Assembly: GCA_030144725.1 (NCBI GenBank)
Contig: JASKMD010000022.1
Location: 1,324,996-1,388,995, forward strand
Direction: 5' to 3'
DNA from: Haematococcus lacustris
Lineage: Eukaryota; Chlorophyta; Chlorophyceae; Chlamydomonadales; Haematococcaceae
DNA length: 64,000 nucleotides
In this document: piece after piece, positions 58,567 to 64,000 of the stretch
Numbering within the stretch: position 1 is the first letter of the stretch
Layout: every line of letters starts with the position of its first letter
Translations under genes and position numbers: made by a program
The notes under the pieces: generated by a model
The model's input: only the letters and a program-made list of their open reading frames with translations
Told to the model about the DNA's origin: nothing
Database searches by the model: none

Positions 58567-61500
58567 CTACCTCGCCTGCTCAACCGCTGTCTTCATGCCC
58601 TTCACAAAATCATGCGCCTGCGGCACCTTCTGCGGCAGGTCGAGCAGCTCAGCCAGCCGCGGATGATAGCCATAATTCAGGTAGAAGGGCGTGCTGCGGA
58701 CCGACTCCTGCCAGGCATTGTTGATGGCGAACTCCACCAGAGGTAAGTACTCCGCCCAGTCCCGCTGGTCAGGCCTGATGAAGTGCCTTAGCATTTCCTC
58801 GATTACCCGGTTAACACGCTCTGTTTGGCCATCTGTTTCAGGGTGGTAGGCGCTGGATAGGTTCACCTGGACCTGGAGCAGCTTGGTCACCTCAGCCCAG
58901 AACTTGTTGTGGAACTGGGGTCCTCTGTCACTGACCACACTCCTCGGCATCCCATGCAGCCGGAACACATGCTCAAGGAACAGCTTGGCATACTGTGTGG
59001 CAGTCATGCTCTCCCAGGTCTTCACCAGGTGTACCATCTTTGTTAGTCTGTCCACAAACACTAATATTGAGTCATATTTGTTGGGCCCACTTGCAGGTAG
59101 CTTCACTATGAGGTCCATTGACACGCTGTCCCACGGTCTCTCAGGTATGGGCAGCGGCTGCAGCAGGCCAGCAGGCTTCTTGGCACTTGACTTGTTCACT
59201 TGGCACGAGTGGCAGCTGCGCACATAGCTCTTCACATCCTTTGACACACCAGGCCATGTAAACCAGCGCGTCACCTGCTCAAGGGTCTTCGTCATACCCA
59301 GGTGACCAGCAGATCTGGTGTCATGCATGGTGTATATCACTTTCTTCCGTAGCGCAGCGTCATCAGGCACCACCACTCTGCCCCACTCAGTCAGCCACAG
59401 CCCCTCATGCTGGTATAGCTGCGATGTGAAGGCCTCATCAGCAAAGCGTGTGTCAGCCGCATAGGCTTGTTTGATTGCCTGCATTAGGGTTAAGGGACCC
59501 GACTCAGTTGTGGACTGCTCGTCACCACCTTGTTTGTTTGATTTGTTTTGTGACTCTGTTGTTTGTTGTTGCTGCCGCAGGGCTTCCCCCCCACCTGGCT
59601 GCGCCCCCTTTTGATGTGCACTTGTCATTCTTGCCTGGCCAGGCGTATGGGCAGCAGCCAAATCATCAGGTGGGGCCAATTGGCCTGCTCTTTGGGCAGC
59701 CTCCCGGGCAGCCACCTGCCCCAGCTCAGCACTTTCTCGCAGCCGGGCAGCAGTGCGGCGTGTAGTGATGGCGTAGATCAGCCCTTCAGCCCGGGAGCTT
59801 AGCGTCATGATCACAGTCATGGCGTCTTCAGAGTCAGCATTGTGTGGTGATGATGAGCATGTAAGCGCCACCTCATTGGCCAGAGCGGGGTTACGGCTGA
59901 TAGGGTCAGCCACATTAGTTGCACCGGGTATGTATTTGATCTCATACTTGTAGCGTGATAGCTCTTCCATCCATCTGACCTGCCGCCTCGACAGATTGGG
60001 CTGTGTTTGCAGGTAGATGAGGGGATTGTGATCAGTCAGGATTGTAACATCAACCGCTCCATCCAAATAGCACCTCCACTCTCTGACTGCTCTGATTATA
60101 CCCAGCAGCTCCTGCTCTCCAATGGCATAGCGCGTCTCAGCTGGGGACATCTTTTTACTTGTATAAGCAATTGGCCTGCCATCTTGCATCAGCACCCCAC
60201 CGGTGCCTACCAGCGACGCATCGGTGCACACTACAAAAGGCTTGCTGAAATCAGGCAGAGCCAGCACAGGAGCAGAGCACAGCGCCTCTTTCAGGCCATC
60301 GAATGCTGCTAGCTCGCTACCCCCAAAGTGTTCCCAGTCATACGCAGCAGCCACTTGCTTGCTGGTCAGATTCGTCAACGGCGCAGCCAGAGAGCTGAAG
60401 TTGGGTATGAACCGCCTGAAGTAGTTTGCCAGCCCCAGGAAGGCCTGCAGGTCTTTTAGGTTGCGCGGCGTCGGCCATTCTTTCACGACTTGCACTTTCG
60501 CAGGGTCGACAGCAATCCCTTTGCTGCCCACGATGTGGCCCAAGAACGCCAGCTGCGTCTTGTTAAACTCGCACTTTGCCAGTTTGGCGTAGAATTTGTT
60601 TTCTCGCATGAGCTGCAGGACTTGCCTCAGGTGCTGCACATGCTCCTCAGGGGTGTTGCTCATCACCAGAATGTCATCAATGTACACCAACACACACTCA
60701 TTGATCAAAGGCTTAAACACGTTATTCATCATCCGTTGGAACGTAGCAGGGGCGTTGGTCAGCCCAAAACAGAGCACCTTGAACTGGAACTGGCCCATTG
60801 GCGTCAAGAAGGCAGTCTTAGGCACATCCTCCTCTGTGATCCTGATCTGGTGGTACCCAGACTGCAGGTCAAGGGAGCTAAACACCCTCTTGCCGGCCAG
60901 CTTGTCAAATAGGTCATCAATCCTGGGCAGGGGGTACCTGTCCCTCACTGTTAGCTTGTTGAGAGCACGGTAATCAATACACATCCTCAGGCTCCCATCT
61001 TTCTTTTGCACAAACAGGATTGGTGCCCCGTATGGGCTGCTGCTTGGCTCAATCAACCCTTTGGCCAGCAGCTCAGCCACCTGCTTCTTCACTTCAGCCT
61101 CCTCTCTGGGGCTTAGCTTGTACATACGTTTGTAGGGAGCTTCAGCCCCGGGTGGTGTCCTGATTGTGTGCCCCACTGGCCTGTCAGGGGGCAACCCTGG
61201 TGGCATGTCCCCAAACACATCAGCATACTCAGATAACAACCCATCTAGCACAGCTTGTGGCACCAACTCGGGGTCCTGCTCAGCCTTCGTGTTCTGCTCA
61301 CTGCATCCAGCCACTACAGCTGCCAAGCTGCCCTGGTGCCAGCCCTGCTGGTCGCCAGCATCGCCAGGCTTCACTAGCATCAGCCAGCTGCTGCAACCTT
61401 TCCGCAGTTGTCGCACGGCTTGGCCCGGACTAAGCAGCTTAATTTCGGCTGCGCTTTCCCATTGCTCTTTCATAGCAGCCACAGCCGCAAACCCAGGCAG

Positions 61501-62016
61501 GTGCTTTGGTTGCAGTGCGAACAAGTTTACAGGCTTCCCCGACTCTCCGAGTGCCTCAAACAGCGTGCACACCCCGTGCTTAACCTTCAGCACTGCATCG
61601 TGCTCGTGCATCCAATCGACACCTAGGATCAGGTCGACACCATTGAGCATTCCTGGCATGACCACTGCATTGCAATTCGTCTTGCTTTTTTGCACCTCCA
61701 GCAGGCCACAACGACGTTCAGTGATCACCACAGGCTGATTGGTTGCGGTCAGCACTCTCAGGAGTTCCATCATGATCTTCCTTTGTAGTGCAGCAGGGTA
61801 GTTCACGTCTTGGCTGGCCCCCAAACAGAAATGGTAGCTGCAATCTTGCAGGCTGTACCTCAGCAGCCATGACCATTCTCTTACATACAGAGTTGGCCTC
61901 AGACATAGGCACAGAATTGCTTCTCCCAGGCCAAGTCGGCGCAAACAACAATTGCAACATCGCGCCTCTCGCGCATCACGCCTCTCGCGCTCCTGGGTTA
62001 CGCAACTTCTTCGCAC
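58567..62016 (-). CDS. pol: Ty3/gypsy Pol polyprotein (protease remnant, RT, RNase H, integrase)
   Basis: 1,149 codons on the minus strand. Protease remnant with LILGVDWM (about 129-136) but no visible D[ST]G; FCLGAS stands where it would be expected. RT: KLTVRDRYPLPRIDDLF, SLDLQSGYHQI and the active-site YIDD (445-448). RNase H: CTDAS (Asp598) and TDHNPL (Asp661). Integrase: zinc motif H897/H904/C934/C937, then Asp967 (SMDLIV), Asp1029 (VSDRGPQF), Glu1065 (TDGQTERVNR). The frame ends at a TAG (58567-58569) right after VEQAR; beyond it the frame continues CLARAQKRMKSYQDNKR and GDMVLLSTQNMRGK, so the stop is a nonsense change within the integrase tail. The first ATG is arbitrary; the true start may be upstream, with gag lost. 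Confidence 0.93.
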   Translation of the reverse strand: MRRSCVTQERERRDAREARCCNCCLRRLGLGEAILCLCLRPTLYVREWSWLLRYSLQDCSYHFCLGASQDVNYPAALQRKIMMELLRVLTATNQPVVITERRCGLLEVQKSKTNCNAVVMPGMLNGVDLILGVDWMHEHDAVLKVKHGVCTLFEALGESGKPVNLFALQPKHLPGFAAVAAMKEQWESAAEIKLLSPGQAVRQLRKGCSSWLMLVKPGDAGDQQGWHQGSLAAVVAGCSEQNTKAEQDPELVPQAVLDGLLSEYADVFGDMPPGLPPDRPVGHTIRTPPGAEAPYKRMYKLSPREEAEVKKQVAELLAKGLIEPSSSPYGAPILFVQKKDGSLRMCIDYRALNKLTVRDRYPLPRIDDLFDKLAGKRVFSSLDLQSGYHQIRITEEDVPKTAFLTPMGQFQFKVLCFGLTNAPATFQRMMNNVFKPLINECVLVYIDDILVMSNTPEEHVQHLRQVLQLMRENKFYAKLAKCEFNKTQLAFLGHIVGSKGIAVDPAKVQVVKEWPTPRNLKDLQAFLGLANYFRRFIPNFSSLAAPLTNLTSKQVAAAYDWEHFGGSELAAFDGLKEALCSAPVLALPDFSKPFVVCTDASLVGTGGVLMQDGRPIAYTSKKMSPAETRYAIGEQELLGIIRAVREWRCYLDGAVDVTILTDHNPLIYLQTQPNLSRRQVRWMEELSRYKYEIKYIPGATNVADPISRNPALANEVALTCSSSPHNADSEDAMTVIMTLSSRAEGLIYAITTRRTAARLRESAELGQVAAREAAQRAGQLAPPDDLAAAHTPGQARMTSAHQKGAQPGGGEALRQQQQTTESQNKSNKQGGDEQSTTESGPLTLMQAIKQAYAADTRFADEAFTSQLYQHEGLWLTEWGRVVVPDDAALRKKVIYTMHDTRSAGHLGMTKTLEQVTRWFTWPGVSKDVKSYVRSCHSCQVNKSSAKKPAGLLQPLPIPERPWDSVSMDLIVKLPASGPNKYDSILVFVDRLTKMVHLVKTWESMTATQYAKLFLEHVFRLHGMPRSVVSDRGPQFHNKFWAEVTKLLQVQVNLSSAYHPETDGQTERVNRVIEEMLRHFIRPDQRDWAEYLPLVEFAINNAWQESVRSTPFYLNYGYHPRLAELLDLPQKVPQAHDFVKGMKTAVEQAR

Positions 62017-62332
62017 CCAACTGAGCCATCACCGGCCTCTCGACGACTACTGTCACCTCCATCGCCACTCTCGCAGAACCAACCCCCGCCGACTGGTTGT
62101 ACCGCACAAAGGCTCATTAGCCACTGGTTTCCAGGCTCTCTAGCCTCTTCGCTCAGCTCAGAGCCCACACACAGCCGTCGCTTCGCGACAATTCCACAAC
62201 TGGCGCACTACAGCCAGCTCCGACTCAAGCGCGTTTCCACACGCCAACCAGAACGTCCTCTGCCGCTCATCCTCAGGCAGATACGTGGCAAATAGATCCA
62301 GTCGGACTCAGGAACATGGGTCGGAAACCAAC

Positions 62333-62495
62333 TGTTACGAGACGTCCGGTGACGGTGACAGAGTTCTCCATGACATACTGGGCGTTGTCAGGAAGTCTGC
62401 CCGGGAATCGAACCCGGCCTCAGATCACCGCACCACGTCACACTTCTCATAGGGGCGTTACGATTATTGCCTCAGCATTACATCATCACGTAACA
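62333..62495 (-). repeat. 5' LTR
   Basis: 163 bp, 161 identical to the 3' LTR; the differences are in the GACAGATT/GACATACT segment. Same B-box-like hairpin at 62400-62418. Confidence 0.95.
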
Positions 62496-63096
62496 ATGCG
62501 TCAGCATCGTATGCAAAACGCACTAAGAAACAGCACCCGGTGCTAACCTGGGAAGTATTCGCGAGTTGCTTGTCCGACGGCAGCAAAGGCTGCTCGGCAC
62601 GGACATGCCTCCGGCCACCAATCCACCTCACCTATTGCGACACGCATAGAAACAGATGGAGAATGACGTTGCGAAGCTAATCAAGTCGTCGAGACAAAGA
62701 AGTACAATCGACAAAAGAGGGCCTAACCTGCTAGCGACACCGTTGTGAGATGTAATGGCCAACGGTGGAAGAATTACATGCAGCGGATCAAAGACGGTGC
62801 CAAAAAGTGAATTGCGGGGCCAATGGCGGGGGTGACCTCTAGCGCACACACATCCCCTTTGTAAGGGGCAATCGAATTGTTTGTTAGTTTGGCTCGTGGC
62901 ATGTTACACATGTCACTGTCGCTGCCGCTGGCCGCCGCTGCCCCTTCCGCAGCAGGCCTCTGTCGCGCACTTGCACCCACGCCTGGCCTGGTCTGCCTGG
63001 GTTAGGCATGGCGGGGCGGCCCAGCCAGCTGCTGAGCTCGCGTGGGCGGCTCGGCCCGGCTGCAATGCGGCGGATGTCCAGCGCGGCTGACACGTC

Positions 63097-63193
63097 TCAG
63101 TCGTAGAACCTGCGCCTGATGACATTGCTTGTAGAGCACATCGAGCCCCGGATCCGGGACCGCTTCGCCATGCTGCGCACCGGGTACAGCCAC
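63097..63193 (-). CDS. Possible terminal exon of an unidentified gene
   Basis: After the acceptor CTTGCAG the minus strand reads WLYPVRSMAKRSRIRGSMCS and ends VIRRRFYD, stop TGA (63097-63099). The rest of the gene would lie toward or beyond the 500-N gap. No family recognised; the basic composition and clean stop are the only support. Confidence 0.3.
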
Positions 63194-63372
63194 CTGCAAG
63201 GCAACATATGTCAATGCTCACTTGTAACATCCTTCCTTGCCAGACCAAGTATTAAGTCAAATCATGTCTAGTCTAAACGGTGCAGGGCACAGTCTAGGCT
63301 GGTGTGTGAGTCAGGTGTCCCCAACTAACAGAAAACCTACCCCTGGTAATCAAAACGACGCCGCGTCCCAGT

Positions 63373-63872
63373 NNNNNNNNNNNNNNNNNNNNNNNNNNNN
63401 NNNNNNNNNNNNNNNNNNNNNNNNNNNNNNNNNNNNNNNNNNNNNNNNNNNNNNNNNNNNNNNNNNNNNNNNNNNNNNNNNNNNNNNNNNNNNNNNNNNN
63501 NNNNNNNNNNNNNNNNNNNNNNNNNNNNNNNNNNNNNNNNNNNNNNNNNNNNNNNNNNNNNNNNNNNNNNNNNNNNNNNNNNNNNNNNNNNNNNNNNNNN
63601 NNNNNNNNNNNNNNNNNNNNNNNNNNNNNNNNNNNNNNNNNNNNNNNNNNNNNNNNNNNNNNNNNNNNNNNNNNNNNNNNNNNNNNNNNNNNNNNNNNNN
63701 NNNNNNNNNNNNNNNNNNNNNNNNNNNNNNNNNNNNNNNNNNNNNNNNNNNNNNNNNNNNNNNNNNNNNNNNNNNNNNNNNNNNNNNNNNNNNNNNNNNN
63801 NNNNNNNNNNNNNNNNNNNNNNNNNNNNNNNNNNNNNNNNNNNNNNNNNNNNNNNNNNNNNNNNNNNNNNNN
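63373..63872. other. Assembly gap, 500 N
   Basis: Exactly 500 N, length unknown. The 128 bases after it hold nothing recognisable. Confidence 0.99.
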
Positions 63873-64000
63873 ACCCAGCCACGTGGTCTCTAATTATGCT
63901 TCGCACATCCCCGGATAGAGTACTCTGTCAGCTACGGGGTGAAGTGTGTATCATTAATTCCCGTGTATTGTGCTGAGCGCACTGGCGGCTCAAATATCAA

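Larger units (their letters stand above)
56468..62495 (-). mobile_element. Ty3/gypsy chromovirus LTR retrotransposon
   Basis: 163-bp LTRs at 56468-56630 and 62333-62495 (TGTTACG...CGTAACA) differ at two positions. Target duplication ATGCG at 56463-56467 and 62496-62500. Coding sense is minus, so the right LTR is 5'. A putative primer-binding site starting TGGTTTCCGACCC lies 2 bases inside the 5' LTR (below 62331). A polypurine tract (AGGTGGGGGGGAA, minus strand) lies at 56631-56643, directly next to the 3' LTR. gag is absent or too short to see between 62016 and 62332. Confidence 0.95.
55273..62837. mobile_element. TIR DNA transposon (same family as 19925-23483), split by a retrotransposon
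   Basis: 24-bp perfect inverted ends at 55273-55296 and 62814-62837, beginning GGTCACCCCCGCCATTGGC, flanked by TCTA on both sides (55269-55272, 62838-62841). Without the LTR element and one copy of its target duplication it is about 1.53 kb and has no recognisable transposase, so it looks non-autonomous. Confidence 0.85.

Overview
The window looks like nuclear DNA of a GC-rich green alga, probably Chlorophyceae/Chlamydomonadales. Genes are split into many short exons with canonical GT-AG introns. Introns and spacers are full of G/C-rich microsatellites. The gene set is that of a photosynthetic eukaryote: a plastid-lipid-associated fibrillin, an Mbb1/HCF107-like HAT-repeat protein, an mTERF-like protein and UDP-glucose dehydrogenase. 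A short TTAGGG array fits chlamydomonad lineages with that telomere unit, such as the Haematococcus relatives, but the species cannot be fixed from this window. Two runs of exactly 500 N (40162-40661 and 63373-63872) mark assembly gaps of unknown true size.

Layout, left to right. 1-718: last two exons of a GNAT acetyltransferase (+). 3400-14271: a membrane class III nucleotide cyclase with a CHASE-like sensor (+), whose fourth modelled intron carries 1,060 perfect CCTG tetramers. 15859-19770: a five-exon transposase-like gene with a SAP domain (-). 19925-23483: a DNA transposon with 27-bp terminal inverted repeats (TIRs), encoding a Gln-rich coiled-coil/transposase-like protein (+). 24337-28589: a complete 13-exon MoxR/RavA-like AAA+ ATPase (+). 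30523-37211: an Mbb1/HCF107-like HAT-repeat protein (+) with a 1.6-kb GGGGCA minisatellite in an intron. 40662-41940: the 3' part of a PAP/fibrillin gene (+). 42987-45308: complete UDP-glucose 6-dehydrogenase (-). 45570-46680: a 1.1-kb CCCCG/GGGGC pentamer array. 48159-49744: an SR splicing factor (-), head to head with a UXT prefoldin-like gene (49861-50733, +). 50975-51335: an unidentified two-exon 3' gene end (+). 52215-54687: an mTERF-like protein (-). 55273-62837: a three-deep nest of transposons, in which a TIR element holds a Ty3/gypsy chromovirus and that holds a Tc1/mariner-like element. 63097-63193: a possible terminal exon (-) next to the second gap.

Exons were joined by hand, checking splice dinucleotides, reading-frame phase and family conservation. 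For the cyclase, RavA-like ATPase, UGD, SR protein, UXT, mTERF and both transposase genes the modelled exons sum to a whole number of codons. The HAT-repeat and fibrillin genes keep their conserved reading only if single bases are removed or added at G/C homopolymers, which suggests uncorrected long-read errors.

Most notable are the myotonic-dystrophy-type-2-like CCTG expansion inside a cyclase intron; a recurring TIR family (GGTCACCCCCGCCATTGGC) with 4-bp target duplications and a transposase I could not assign; and the nested transposons with three sets of target duplications still intact.
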